Shown here: positions 9,549 to 17,958 of the stretch, piece by piece
How positions within the stretch are numbered: position 1 is the stretch's first letter
How the letters are laid out: each line of letters starts with the position of its first letter
From: an uncultured Alphaproteobacteria bacterium
GTDB taxonomy: Bacteria; Pseudomonadota; Alphaproteobacteria; Caulobacterales; Caulobacteraceae
Direction: 5' to 3'
DNA: 64,000 nt
NCBI GenBank assembly: GCA_903860975.1
Contig: CAIOSI010000051.1
Span: forward strand, 52,792 to 116,791
Translations under genes and position numbers: made by a program
The notes under the pieces: model-generated
What the model saw: only the letters and a program-made list of their open reading frames with translations
Told to the model about the DNA's origin: nothing
The model's database searches: none

Positions 9549-9962
9549 TTAGTGAGGCGCTTCTTCTTGGGCTGGGGTCGCGACCTGCGCGGCCTCAGCG
9601 GCCTTTTCTCCGGCCGGTGACGTCGATAGGGCTCCGGCGACACTGACACCCGGCGGAGCTGTGGCCGCCGCGGCTCTGACGGCGTCAGCAGCCTCTTGTC
9701 TGGCCTCTTTGTCCTCAAGCGCTTTTTCTTTTTCTGCCGGCGTCAGCTCGCGGGGAGCCTGACCCTCAATGCGGTCCTGACTGAGCGGGGTCGCGTCTGT
9801 GGCGACGAGTGGCGCAGCGCCGGCAGAACCTGCGAACTTCTCGCCCGGCATACGGCCGCGCTGCGGGGCGTTGTAGATTCCCAACGAAAAGGCGAGAATC
9901 GCGACGATGACGATCAGGGCGGCGACAACCTGAAGCACCCGATGGGGCATGGACCACTGCAT
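9549..9962 (-). CDS. Membrane-anchored hypothetical protein, Ala/Pro/Glu-rich
   Basis: About 137 residues from the ATG at 9962; starts at 9950 (ATG) or 9998 (TTG) are possible. One transmembrane helix near the N-terminus (VLQVVAALIVIVAILAFSLG) is followed by a low-complexity tail rich in Ala, Glu, Pro and Lys (ELTPAEKEKALEDKEARQEAA), with no domain I recognise. This architecture suggests a bitopic inner-membrane protein with a disordered or coiled periplasmic tail. It is divergent from ftsK. Confidence 0.6.
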   Translation of the reverse strand: MQWSMPHRVLQVVAALIVIVAILAFSLGIYNAPQRGRMPGEKFAGSAGAAPLVATDATPLSQDRIEGQAPRELTPAEKEKALEDKEARQEAADAVRAAAATAPPGVSVAGALSTSPAGEKAAEAAQVATPAQEEAPH

Positions 9963-10088
9963 GGAACAGACCCTAATGCCCGCGCAGATCGCTCGCAAAT
10001 CGAGATCGCGACGCCAACAAAGTAAATGCCGGTTAACCCTCTTGCGGCGACAACAGCGCGGTTGATTTGCGTGGGAGTTGCGAAGGGC

Positions 10089-12428
10089 ATGGCGCGGACG
10101 GCGCGAAAGACCGGCATGGCCCTAGTCTGGCACATTGTGGGCCTGGCCTGGACGCACCCGGGAGCCGCGCGCCTGCGCGGCGGCGTTGTCGCGGCTCTGG
10201 GGGCGGCGTTCGCGGTCGCCTTCGCCACCTACAATGCCAGCGATCCCAGCCTGAATGCTGCGGGACCCTCAGCTGCGACAAACGCGCTCGGTGCGACGGG
10301 CGCGACCCTGGCCGATATCAGTGTGCAGTCGTTGGGCTTGGCCTGCGCCCTGTTGGCTGTGACTGTCGTCGTGCTTGGACTGTGCCGTGCGACAGCATCC
10401 GAACCTGCGCGCAGCCGCGGACAATTGCGTCTGCGCGCGCTCGCCGGCGCTGCGGGCGTCCTCGCCGTAGCCGCAGCGCTTGCTTGGCCGGCTCCACCAG
10501 CGACCTGGCCTCTGGCGAAAGGGCTTGGCGGCTTATGGGGGGATGCGCTGCTGAACGGCTTTGCAGGGCTTTTGACTTACGCCCACTTGCCTTTGTCTAA
10601 ACCGATCGCAGCTGTGGCCTTTGCGGTTTCTGGGCTCAGCGCCATGGGCTTCGCGATCGGCCTGCGTCGGGCTGAGCTGCGCACGCTGGGCGAATGGTTG
10701 ACTGCGACGCTGACGGCAAAGCCAAAGGCGATCGCCAAGCCGGACCGCGGCCCCCGCGTCGCCGCGCGAGACCGCCGAGGGGCCGGCATCTCGGACGCCG
10801 CCCTCGATCCATTACCCGTTACGCTGGAGCCCGGCGAAGGCCCCAAGGTGAAACAGCCAAAGCTCGCCACGAAGGAAAGCACCCGCGAACAACGCGAAGC
10901 CCAATCCACGTTCGAATTCCTGAAGCCCGGCGGGTTCTTGCTTCCGGAACTGTCCATGCTGGCCAAGCCCAAGCCGAGATCTGCGCAATTTGACGAAGGC
11001 GCGCTTCGCCAGAACGCGCAACTTCTGGAAAGCGTGCTGGCAGAGTTCGGCGTCCGCGGAAATGTGGACCAGATTCGCCCGGGCCCAGTGGTCACACTCT
11101 ACGAACTGGTCCCGGCTGCCGGCGTGAAATCCGCCAGAGTGGTGGCGCTTTCCGACGACATCGCGCGCTCCATGAGCGTCGCCGCTTGCCGAGTCTCGGT
11201 CGTGCCAGGCCGAAACGCCATCGGCATTGAGCTGCCCAACCAGCACCGGGAGACGGTCTATCTGCGCGACCTTCTGGCCTCTCCGGAATATGAGCGCGGC
11301 GGCCAGACCCTTCCCATGGCGCTGGGCGAAACCATCGGAGGCGAGCCCTATATCGCCGACCTCGCCCGCATGCCTCACCTGCTGATCGCCGGAACCACCG
11401 GCTCGGGCAAGTCCGTGGGCGTCAACGCCATGATCCTGTCGATCCTCTACAGGCTGCCGCCAGACCAGTGCCGGATGATCATGATCGACCCGAAGATGCT
11501 GGAACTTTCCGTCTATGACGGCATCCCGCACCTGCTCGCGCCCGTCGTCACGGATCCGAAGAAGGCCATCGTGGCGCTGAAGTGGACCGTGCGCGAGATG
11601 GAGGACCGCTACCGGCGAATGTCGAAGATCGGCGTGCGCAACGTGGCGTCCTACAACGAGCGCGCCAAGGAGGCTGCCACCAAGGGCGAGCACTTCGAAC
11701 GAACCGTACAGACAGGTTTCGACGACGCGGGCCGCGCGATCTACGAGAGCGAGAAGATCACGCCTGAACCCATGCCGATGCTGGTGGTGATCATCGACGA
11801 GGTCGCCGACCTGATGATGGTCGCCGGCAAGGAGATAGAAGGCGCTGTCCAGCGTCTGGCGCAGATGGCGCGGGCTGCCGGCATCCACCTGATCATGGCC
11901 ACCCAGCGCCCGTCGGTGGACGTAATCACCGGCACGATCAAGGCCAACTTCCCGACCCGGATCAGCTTCCAGGTCACCTCCAAAATCGACAGCCGAACCA
12001 TCTTGGGTGAGCAAGGCGCTGAGCAGTTACTGGGCCAGGGCGACCAACTTTACATGGCCGGCGGTGGCCGCATTACACGTTTGCACGGCCCGTTCGTCTC
12101 TGATGGTGAGGTGGAGGCCGTAGCGAAATTTCTGCGTGAACAGGGCCAACCGTCTTACCTGGAAGAAGTCACCGCAGCCCCTGACGAGGACAGCGAGTCC
12201 GGCGACTATGGCCTGGGCGGCGGCGGCGGCGAAAGCAACGACCTCTATGACCGCGCCGTGGCCGTGGTCACCCGCGACGGCAAGGCCTCCACCAGCTACA
12301 TCCAGCGTCGCCTGCAGATTGGCTATAATCGCGCCGCCTCTCTGATGGAGCGGATGGAGCAGGAGGGTGTCGTCGGAGCCGCCAATCATGCCGGCAAGCG
12401 TGAAATCCTGGTCAGCGCCGCGCCCTAG
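10089..12428 (+). CDS. ftsK: DNA translocase FtsK
   Basis: A 779-residue septal DNA pump that moves chromosome ends and activates XerCD at dif. I prefer the ATG at 10089 because GGGAG/GAAGG sequence precedes it; an ATG at 10026 adds 21 residues without a visible ribosome site. About four transmembrane helices occupy the first 190 residues, followed by a short basic/proline linker. The motor has Walker A GTTGSGKS near residue 434 and Walker B LVVIIDEVADLM near 563. The C-terminal gamma winged helix (YDRAVAVVTRDGKAST...QIGYNRAASLMERME) recognises KOPS. The linker is shorter than in E. coli FtsK, as is common in alphaproteobacteria. lolA follows after 259 bp. Confidence 0.96.
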   Translation: MARTARKTGMALVWHIVGLAWTHPGAARLRGGVVAALGAAFAVAFATYNASDPSLNAAGPSAATNALGATGATLADISVQSLGLACALLAVTVVVLGLCRATASEPARSRGQLRLRALAGAAGVLAVAAALAWPAPPATWPLAKGLGGLWGDALLNGFAGLLTYAHLPLSKPIAAVAFAVSGLSAMGFAIGLRRAELRTLGEWLTATLTAKPKAIAKPDRGPRVAARDRRGAGISDAALDPLPVTLEPGEGPKVKQPKLATKESTREQREAQSTFEFLKPGGFLLPELSMLAKPKPRSAQFDEGALRQNAQLLESVLAEFGVRGNVDQIRPGPVVTLYELVPAAGVKSARVVALSDDIARSMSVAACRVSVVPGRNAIGIELPNQHRETVYLRDLLASPEYERGGQTLPMALGETIGGEPYIADLARMPHLLIAGTTGSGKSVGVNAMILSILYRLPPDQCRMIMIDPKMLELSVYDGIPHLLAPVVTDPKKAIVALKWTVREMEDRYRRMSKIGVRNVASYNERAKEAATKGEHFERTVQTGFDDAGRAIYESEKITPEPMPMLVVIIDEVADLMMVAGKEIEGAVQRLAQMARAAGIHLIMATQRPSVDVITGTIKANFPTRISFQVTSKIDSRTILGEQGAEQLLGQGDQLYMAGGGRITRLHGPFVSDGEVEAVAKFLREQGQPSYLEEVTAAPDEDSESGDYGLGGGGGESNDLYDRAVAVVTRDGKASTSYIQRRLQIGYNRAASLMERMEQEGVVGAANHAGKREILVSAAP

Positions 12429-12687
12429 CCCTTCGCTCGCGCCTCGACCGCCGGCCCGAAGTCAACCTTAGCGCTTCGATCGGTTCGGCCTGGCGTTTAA
12501 CCGGTCGGGAAAGGTCTTTCTGGTGTCCAACAGGTCTTCAGGTTGGAGCGCACCGCACACCAGCCACCTGAGACGCCGCGTCGCGCACGGCCATAAAGGT
12601 CGTGGGCGGTCAAAGGGCGGGGGGACCTGGCCAAGCCATCCTGGCGCCACGATAGAGAGGCAAGCTAACCCCATGAGGAGTTCATCC

Positions 12688-13329
12688 ATGACGACCCGTC
12701 GTCGCCTGCTGGTGCTGGCTGCCGCTGCGGTTCTGGTCCCGGCCGGGGCGCAAGCCGCAGCACCGGCACCCATACTGTCGCGGGAGGACCAGGCCTTGGT
12801 CGATAAGGCGGTGGCCTATCTGCAAGGCCTTTCCGAGGCGCGCGGCCAATTCACCCAAAGCGATGGCGGCGGCTCATTGAGCCACGGGGAGCTCTTCTTG
12901 AAGAGGCCAGGCAAGGCGCGATTTGCCTATGCCCCGCCATCCGGCTTGCTGGTTGTGTCAGACGGCGGTCGCGTGATCGTTTCAGACAGCCGGCTCAATA
13001 CCTTCACCGCTTACCCGCTAAGCACAACGCCGCTGTCCCTATTCCTTGCCAAGACGATCCGGCTGGATAAAGGCGTTCACGTGACCCGTGTCAGCCGCGC
13101 GGCTGATGGGTTTTCCATCGCCGCGCGCGACGGGAGCAAGGAAACCGCGGGCCAGATCGTGCTGTCTTTCACTGACAATCCCATGAGCCTTGCTTCCTGG
13201 GCAGTCACCGACGCGCAAGGCCGCACGACCCAAGTCCGGATCTCAGGCCTGGAGCGAACATCTGGACTGGATCCCGCACTTTTCGTCCTGAAAGACCCTC
13301 GCCCGAAGCCGGCCGCGCCTCGATTGTGA
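12688..13329 (+). CDS. lolA: Outer-membrane lipoprotein carrier protein LolA
   Basis: A 213-residue periplasmic chaperone that ferries lipoproteins from LolCDE to the outer membrane. The start at 12688 has GAGGAG 7 nt upstream; another ATG at 12673 would place the ribosome site inside the gene. The signal peptide is TTRRRLLVLAAAAVLVPAGAQA. Family features follow: a YLQGLSEARGQFTQ segment, GELFLKRPGKARFAYAPP (RPG.FR.Y motif) and LVVSDGGRVIVSDSRLNTFTAYPLSTTPLSLFL. It stands alone between ftsK and a candidate small RNA gene. Confidence 0.92.
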   Translation: MTTRRRLLVLAAAAVLVPAGAQAAAPAPILSREDQALVDKAVAYLQGLSEARGQFTQSDGGGSLSHGELFLKRPGKARFAYAPPSGLLVVSDGGRVIVSDSRLNTFTAYPLSTTPLSLFLAKTIRLDKGVHVTRVSRAADGFSIAARDGSKETAGQIVLSFTDNPMSLASWAVTDAQGRTTQVRISGLERTSGLDPALFVLKDPRPKPAAPRL

Positions 13330-13365
13330 TTGATTCGTCACGAGCAAGAACTAACTGATCGCCGC

Positions 13366-13397
13366 TTGACTTTGCCGATATGTGTTGCGCTAATATC
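13366..13397 (+). promoter_or_regulatory. Sigma-70-type promoter for the candidate small RNA
   Basis: TTGACTT at 13366-13372 and GCTAATATC at 13389-13397 resemble the Caulobacter housekeeping promoter (TTGAC -35 and a GCTANAWC-like -10). The spacer to TAATAT is 19 bp, slightly long. It lies 36 bp after the lolA stop and points to a non-coding stretch ending in a strong terminator, so it probably drives a small RNA rather than xth. Confidence 0.5.
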
Positions 13398-13403
13398 ACT
13401 AGG

Positions 13404-13516
13404 CCTTTGGCGCGCACGCGCCGACGGAATCCGTGCCGGACCTAATCCCCTCCCGGCGGCGGCATGAGAGACCCACTCAAACGCCCGGGCGTGTTCAATG
13501 CCCGGGCGTTTCTTTG
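13404..13516 (+). ncRNA. Candidate small regulatory RNA with C-rich anti-Shine-Dalgarno loop
   Basis: About 113 nt between a promoter-like pair and a perfect terminator, with no reading frame. Predicted elements in order are a GGCGC/GCGCC hairpin, a small ACGG/CCGT hairpin, and a GCCGG/CCGGC stem (13435-13439 with 13453-13457). That last stem presents a 13-nt loop containing CCCCTC, complementary to a G-rich ribosome-binding site. The terminator stem follows. Alphaproteobacterial regulatory RNAs often use such C-rich loops; the C. crescentus stress RNA GsrN is one, but I cannot confirm homology. The start is inferred from the -10 and the end from the terminator. Confidence 0.5.
13479..13516 (+). 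terminator. Strong Rho-independent terminator
   Basis: A perfect 12-bp stem (core ACGCCCGGGC at 13481-13490 with GCCCGGGCGT at 13500-13509, extended by two A-T pairs) and a 9-nt loop, followed by TTCTTT. It ends the candidate small RNA and any lolA read-through before xth. Confidence 0.85.
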
Positions 13517-13568
13517 ACGTCCCCTCATCGTTCATTCCCACGAGGAACGCACTGGCCTAAGACATGGC

Positions 13569-14375
13569 ATGCGCCTTCGTGTCTGCACCTGGAACGTCAA
13601 CTCCGTCCGCCTGCGCGCCGAGCAGGCCGCTCGCTTCGTGGCCGAGCAGGGACCGGACGTGCTCTGCCTGCAGGAAATCAAGTGCCGCGAGGGAGAGTTT
13701 CCGCGCGCAGCCTTCATCGAGATGGGTCTGCCGCACCTAAGGATCGCAGGCCAGAAGGGATGGCACGGCGTCGCCATCGCGTCTCGATTGCCGCTGGAGG
13801 ATGCACCGCTTTTGGACGTCTGCCGCGAGGACCACGCCCGCTCAATCGGCGCAAAGGTGGCAGGGATCGAGATCCACAACTTTTACATCCCCGCCGGCGG
13901 CGACGTCGCCGATCGGGACCTGAACTCGAAATTCGATCACAAGCTCGATTTCTTCGAAAAACTCACCGCTGCATTGAGCAAGCGAGACCCCAAAGCACCG
14001 CTCGCCATCGTCGGCGACCTCAACGTGGCACCGGGCGAAAACGACGTCTGGAACCACAAATACATGTCCAAGATCGTCAGCCACACGCCCATCGAGCTCA
14101 AGGCCATGGCTGCGCTTCAAGCCTCACTTGGCTTATTAGATCTCACACGCGAGGCCCACCCGGAGCCCCAGAAGCTTGCGTCCTGGTGGAGCTACCGCGC
14201 GCAGGACTTCCGGGCCTCGAACCGCGGCCTCCGTCTCGACCATATTCTGGTGACGCCTGGCCTGCGTGAGGCAGCCTTCCAGACAGGCGGAGCCGCCAGC
14301 CAGATCCACGACGACGTGCGGGCATGGGAGCGTCCCAGCGACCACGCTCCGGTCAGCGCCGACCTCGTTTTCTAA
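13569..14375 (+). CDS. xthA: Exodeoxyribonuclease III
   Basis: A 268-residue AP endonuclease/3' exonuclease of base-excision repair, in the endonuclease-exonuclease-phosphatase fold. It begins MRLRVCTWNVNSVR, with Asn in WNVN. The metal-binding Glu is in CLQEIKC, the active-site Asp and Asn in VVGDLNVAP-like IVGDLNVAP, the DNA-contact segment is LRLDHILVTP, and the catalytic His is in PSDHAPV. The length is typical. It ends 2 bp from the stop of the convergent regulator gene cenR. Confidence 0.96.
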   Translation: MRLRVCTWNVNSVRLRAEQAARFVAEQGPDVLCLQEIKCREGEFPRAAFIEMGLPHLRIAGQKGWHGVAIASRLPLEDAPLLDVCREDHARSIGAKVAGIEIHNFYIPAGGDVADRDLNSKFDHKLDFFEKLTAALSKRDPKAPLAIVGDLNVAPGENDVWNHKYMSKIVSHTPIELKAMAALQASLGLLDLTREAHPEPQKLASWWSYRAQDFRASNRGLRLDHILVTPGLREAAFQTGGAASQIHDDVRAWERPSDHAPVSADLVF

Positions 14376-14377
14376 GC

Positions 14378-15061
14378 CTAGGGTGCCAGCCTGTACCCGC
14401 CAGCCTCGGTCAGCAGGAGCTTGGCGTTGGCCGGGTCCGGTTCAATCTTCTGGCGCAGGCGGTAGACGTGGGTCTCAAGTGTGTGGGTCGTGACAGCGGC
14501 GTTATAACCCCAGACCTCGGCCAGAAGCTCCTCACGCGAAACCGGTTTTTCGCCGGCGCGGTAGAGGTACTTCAGGATGTTCGTCTCTTTCTCCGTCAGG
14601 CGTATCTTCTTGGCCTGCGGATCCAGAAGCATCTTCGCTGCAGGGCGGAACTCGTATTCGCCTAGGCGGAATACCGCGCCCTCAGAATGCTCATAATCGC
14701 GTAGCTGAACGCGGATTCGGGCCAATAGCACCGCAAATTTGTAGGGTTTGGTGACGTAATCGTTGGCCCCGGCATCTAGACCCTGGACGGTGTCTTCGTC
14801 TGCTCCAGCGGCGGTGAGCATGATCACCGGGGTCGCGATTCCGCTGGCGCGCATCCGACGGCACGCCTCACGGCCGTCGAAGTCCGGAAGGTCAACGTCG
14901 AGCAGAATGAGATCTGGCCGCTCGGCCTGGGCCAGCCGCACGCCCTCGCCGGCCGTGGCAGCCTCTATCGTCGTGAAATCCTCGGCCTGGAGCTGTTCGG
15001 CAACAGCCCCGCGAAGGTCCGCGTCGTCATCGACGATGAGGAGGGTCTTGCGTTGCGCCAT
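14378..15061 (-). CDS. cenR: OmpR-family response regulator, CenR-like
   Basis: A 227-residue two-component regulator. The receiver domain has the acidic pair in LLIVDDDADLR, the phospho-Asp in ILLDVDLPDFDG, the Thr/Ser in MLTAAG and the Lys in YVTKPY. The C-terminal winged helix (LTEKETNILKYLYRAGEKPVSREELL...THTLETHVYRLRQKIE) binds DNA. The sequence and its position left of parAB match CenR, which in C. crescentus is an essential regulator of cell-envelope integrity working with the kinase CenK. No partner kinase is in this window. The symbol rests on remembered similarity and location. Confidence 0.85.
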   Translation of the reverse strand: MAQRKTLLIVDDDADLRGAVAEQLQAEDFTTIEAATAGEGVRLAQAERPDLILLDVDLPDFDGREACRRMRASGIATPVIMLTAAGADEDTVQGLDAGANDYVTKPYKFAVLLARIRVQLRDYEHSEGAVFRLGEYEFRPAAKMLLDPQAKKIRLTEKETNILKYLYRAGEKPVSREELLAEVWGYNAAVTTHTLETHVYRLRQKIEPDPANAKLLLTEAGGYRLAP

Positions 15062-15116
15062 GGTGATAAGAACATGCCCTTGTTGGGGCCCGACGCAAAG
15101 GCATTTGGCGGGTCTT

Positions 15117-15644
15117 ATGTATTTCAGGGCGAACTGCGTGATCTTTTCCGCCTCGGCTGACGGTTTTCTGAGTCTGGGTCAGCGTAAGGTCCGCTGCGCG
15201 TTGGGCAAGGGCGGCTTAAGGCTGGCCGCCGATAAGCGCGAGGGCGATCTTTGCTCGCCGCTGGGCGTCTGGCCGATCCGCAGGGTGCTCTATCGGCCAG
15301 ACAAAGGACCTGCGCCCTCGACCGAATTGCCAACGGCGCCGATCTTACCCGACGACGGCTGGTGCGATGCCCCGGACGATCCGAATTACAACCGCCCGGT
15401 CAAACTTCCATATCCGCGCAGTTTCGAGCCGATGTGGCGCGATGACGACCTTTACGATCTTGTGGTTGTGCTGGGGCACAACGACGACCCGCCGAGGAGC
15501 CCGATGGGGTCTTGCATCTTTGTTCATGTGGCAAGGCCCGGCTACCTGCCAACAGAAGGCTGCGTGGCTTTGGAGCGTCAGGATCTTGAGGCGCTGCTGG
15601 CCGAAGCCCGACCCGGAGACGCCGTCGAGATTAGGGCCGCGTGA
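15117..15644 (+). CDS. L,D-transpeptidase (YkuD) family protein
   Basis: About 175 residues from the ATG at 15117; the reading frame is open further upstream but there overlaps cenR antisense. The YkuD catalytic pattern is recognisable as HNDDP ... GSCIFVHV ... PTEGCVAL, with the catalytic Cys in EGC; most family members have S/T-H-G-C, so Glu replaces the His here. YkuD enzymes form 3-3 peptidoglycan cross-links or attach proteins to the wall. No signal peptide is evident, so the location is uncertain. It is divergent from cenR, sharing a short intergenic region with it. Confidence 0.8.
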   Translation: MYFRANCVIFSASADGFLSLGQRKVRCALGKGGLRLAADKREGDLCSPLGVWPIRRVLYRPDKGPAPSTELPTAPILPDDGWCDAPDDPNYNRPVKLPYPRSFEPMWRDDDLYDLVVVLGHNDDPPRSPMGSCIFVHVARPGYLPTEGCVALERQDLEALLAEARPGDAVEIRAA

Positions 15645-16015
15645 GGGACCGTGTCGTTGACCCCGATCGGTTAGGCTCATCGGAGAGCCCATGGCCCGCG
15701 CCTTGAGAAAAACCCCACCGCAGCAAAACCGCCTCCCAGCGGCGCAGGTTCGCGCGAGCTTATTGATCTAGAGCGAGAAGCCGCATCACATGACCGGCAG
15801 AACCCGCCTGACCCGCGGGGCTTTTCATTCGCTGCCCGGGCTTTCCTGTTCGAGGAAGCTTTCAATGACCAACATCCAAGCCACAGAAACCCAGGTTTAA
15901 CGCGTCGCTCAAGTTGGCTTCTGGTCTTTTGGACCAAGGGCCGGCTGGTTTGCGCCCAGACGCGCCGCGGTTGGGTCGATCCTCAGCTCAGGATCTTCGT
16001 GCCCAGCCCAGCTTT
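15645..16015. other. Convergent intergenic region with terminator-like hairpin and an 11-codon open frame
   Basis: This 371-bp stretch lies between two convergent genes, the L,D-transpeptidase and yggS. It holds a CCCGC/GCGGG hairpin followed by CTTTTC at 15803-15825. After that comes an 11-codon open frame at 15864-15899 (MTNIQATETQV) preceded by GAGGAAGC. I see no longer gene on either strand; the frames present have no family features. Confidence 0.5.
15803..15825 (+). terminator. Possible Rho-independent terminator after the L,D-transpeptidase gene
   Basis: A five-bp GC stem (CCCGC 15803-15807 with GCGGG 15815-15819) and a 7-nt loop are followed by GCTTTTC on the plus strand, about 160 bp after the gene stop. 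The stem is short, so the call is tentative. Confidence 0.4.
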
Positions 16016-16690
16016 TCATGCCTGGGTGCGGGCCCCGAACACCGCCGAGCCCACGCGTATGCTGGTGGCTCCGAAGGCTATGGCTGTCTCAAAATCCTCG
16101 CTCATCCCCATGGAAAGCTTCACCAGGCCATTGCGGGCGGCCAGCTTGGCCAGCAATGCGAAATGTGGACCAGCCGGCTCTCCCACCGGCGGGATGCACA
16201 TCAATCCCTCGGGCATGAGACCGTAGGCCTTGCGGCACGCTGCGATAAAAACATCAGCGTCTTGGGGCAACACGCCGGCCTTCTGCGGCTCCTCGCCGGT
16301 ATTGACCTGCACATAGAGCCTCGGTGAACGGCTCTGCTTTTGGATCTCTTCGGCGAGGACTCGGGCCAGTTTTTCACGGTCCAGGGTTTCGATGACGTCG
16401 AAGAAGGCGACCGCGTCGGCGGCCTTGTTGGTCTGCAGGGGCCCGATCAGATGTAGCGTGACCTCGGCGCGACGTCCGGCCCAGCGGCTTTGGGCTTCCT
16501 GCACCCGGTTCTCGCCGAACACGCACTGTCCGGCCGCCAGCACCGGCGCGACAGCCTCCCACGGCTGCATCTTGGAGACCGCGACCAAGGTCACCGCATC
16601 GCGCGCGCGGCCCGCCCCTTGCGTCGCACGCGCGATCCGGGCCACGACATCGGCGTATGCTTGAGCTGGGTCAGTAGGAGAGGCGGCCAT
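16016..16690 (-). CDS. YggS-family pyridoxal 5'-phosphate homeostasis protein
   Basis: A 224-residue alanine-racemase-fold PLP-binding protein that buffers free PLP; it has no known catalytic activity. The PLP lysine is in TLVAVSKMQP. Further family segments are FGENRVQEA, HLIGPLQTNKA, YVQVNTGEEPQKAG and LSMGMSEDFETAIAFGATSIRVGSAVFG. The length is typical. It is divergent from the ThiE-like gene and convergent with the L,D-transpeptidase gene. Confidence 0.95.
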   Translation of the reverse strand: MAASPTDPAQAYADVVARIARATQGAGRARDAVTLVAVSKMQPWEAVAPVLAAGQCVFGENRVQEAQSRWAGRRAEVTLHLIGPLQTNKAADAVAFFDVIETLDREKLARVLAEEIQKQSRSPRLYVQVNTGEEPQKAGVLPQDADVFIAACRKAYGLMPEGLMCIPPVGEPAGPHFALLAKLAARNGLVKLSMGMSEDFETAIAFGATSIRVGSAVFGARTQA

Positions 16691-16769
16691 TTCCGGGGTT
16701 TTCTGGACCTTAACAAGAACCAGCGCCTTCCTAGGGCGCCGCTACGGCGGGCGAAAGGCCCTGCCCACC

Positions 16770-17303
16770 TTGCTGTTCTTCACCGATCCCATCCGCACGC
16801 CAGATCCCGTGGCGATAGCCCAGACGCTGCCGCGGGGGTCGGCTGTGGTGTACAGAGCCTTCGGCGCACCGGATGCCGAAGCGCTCGGCCTCAGGCTTCG
16901 GGTCATCGCCCGTGAACGGGGTCTCAAGCTGCTCGTTGGGGCAGATGCAGCGCTTGCGGCCCGGGTGGGCGCAGACGGCGTGCATTTGCCTGAACGCCTG
17001 ATGCATAGGGCGCGGCGCATAAAGGCCCAGCATCGGCGTTGGATCGTCACCGCTGCGGCTCACTCGCCCACCGCAGCCCGGCGCGCACGGCTGGCGGGCG
17101 CTGACGCCGTGGTCGTCTCGACCGTCTTCGCAAGCTGCAGCCCCTCGGCAAGCGCGCCCATGGGCGCGCTCAGACTGGCGCGTCTGGTGCGATGCGTGGA
17201 CCTGGCGGTCTATGGATTGGGCGGGATCGACAATAAAAAAGCCCGCCTCCTGAAGGACACGGGCTTGGCCGGATTGGCAGCGGTCGAAGCTTTTAAAACT
17301 TGA
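16770..17303 (+). CDS. Thiamine phosphate synthase-like (ThiE/TenI superfamily) protein
   Basis: About 177 residues from a TTG at 16770; the frame is open further upstream, so the start is uncertain. The beta-strand pattern of ThiE is visible: LFFTDP at the start, LLVGADAALAARVGADGVHLPE (compare GADGVHLGQ), AHSPTAARRARLAGADAVVVSTVF and VYGLGGID. The protein is shorter than typical ThiE (about 210), and the pyrophosphate-binding Q-R-K and G-P-F-T segments are not clear. It may be a TenI-like paralogue rather than the true enzyme. No TPP riboswitch or other thi gene is nearby. Its 3' end overlaps the convergent ntrZ by 11 bp. Confidence 0.75.
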   Translation: MLFFTDPIRTPDPVAIAQTLPRGSAVVYRAFGAPDAEALGLRLRVIARERGLKLLVGADAALAARVGADGVHLPERLMHRARRIKAQHRRWIVTAAAHSPTAARRARLAGADAVVVSTVFASCSPSASAPMGALRLARLVRCVDLAVYGLGGIDNKKARLLKDTGLAGLAAVEAFKT

Positions 17304-17694
17304 ATTTCGTCTCGAGCTGCACGCGCGGCTGGCTAGTGTCGGGTGCATTCGGTTTCGGCCCCGGCGCCAATTGCTGGTCACCGAAAGACAGCGCACCGCC
17401 GATACGCAGGCTGGGGGTGATCTTGTAGTAGGCGCCAGCCTGGATGTCGTTGAGCGTGGTCTGGCGCGTGTCGGGCTGCTGCAAATTGAAGGTCACCCCC
17501 CAGCGCCCCTTTGCCGCATCCCACTTCAGCGTCTGGGTCCCAGGCGCGATCGGCGAGGTCTCAGCCTGCACCGTGAAGTCCAGCGCCTTGGTCGCGATCT
17601 TCGCGTCCGCCCCCTGCGCAGCACTCGCAGCCGCCCCGATCAGGGCGGTCGTCGCGGCCAGCAGTGCAAATCGACGGACGGGCATGTCCAACAT
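17293..17694 (-). CDS. ntrZ: NtrZ-family periplasmic protein
   Basis: A 133-residue exported protein. I place the start at the ATG at 17694 because AAGGA precedes it; a longer frame extends to 17748. The signal peptide is MPVRRFALLAATTALIGAAASAAQG. The mature part, including LKWDAAKGRWGVTFNLQQP, LNDIQAGAYYKITPSLRIGGALSFGDQQ and the final QLETKFKF, matches my recollection of NtrZ, described in Caulobacter as a periplasmic regulator of the NtrY-NtrX two-component system. The strand-rich C-terminus ending in Phe also resembles a small outer-membrane beta barrel. Neither ntrY nor ntrX lies in this window. Confidence 0.7.
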   Translation of the reverse strand: MLDMPVRRFALLAATTALIGAAASAAQGADAKIATKALDFTVQAETSPIAPGTQTLKWDAAKGRWGVTFNLQQPDTRQTTLNDIQAGAYYKITPSLRIGGALSFGDQQLAPGPKPNAPDTSQPRVQLETKFKF

Positions 17695-17958
17695 ATAGTC
17701 CTTGCTCTCCGTGTTCGCATAACCTGGGCTGATTCCAGGGTATGCCACGGCCGATCCCGATTAGGGGGCTGCGGAGGTTAACGTCAACTGAGTCCTGAAT
17801 AAGAAACACGTAATGTGTCGAAGAACCTGGACGCGTGTGGCGGTGAGGCCACGCGATTCCTGTTTGGCGACTGACACGGCATTGTTATAGAGGGCACGGC
17901 GCGGGGCGGCGCCGTGGCGCAAAACTCGCGCGACGGAATTCATTGGAGACGGATATAT

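Noticed and set aside
10812..12014. 400-codon open frame antisense to ftsK
   Set aside because: GC-rich codon bias produces long antisense frames. The plus strand encodes an unmistakable FtsK motor over the same bases.
15677..15937. 86-codon minus-strand frame in the gap before yggS
   Set aside because: Arg/Ser-rich, no family features, no clear ribosome site; treated as chance.
16691..16769. Possible TPP riboswitch ahead of the ThiE-like gene
   Set aside because: The gap is only 79 bp and shows no thi-box pattern.
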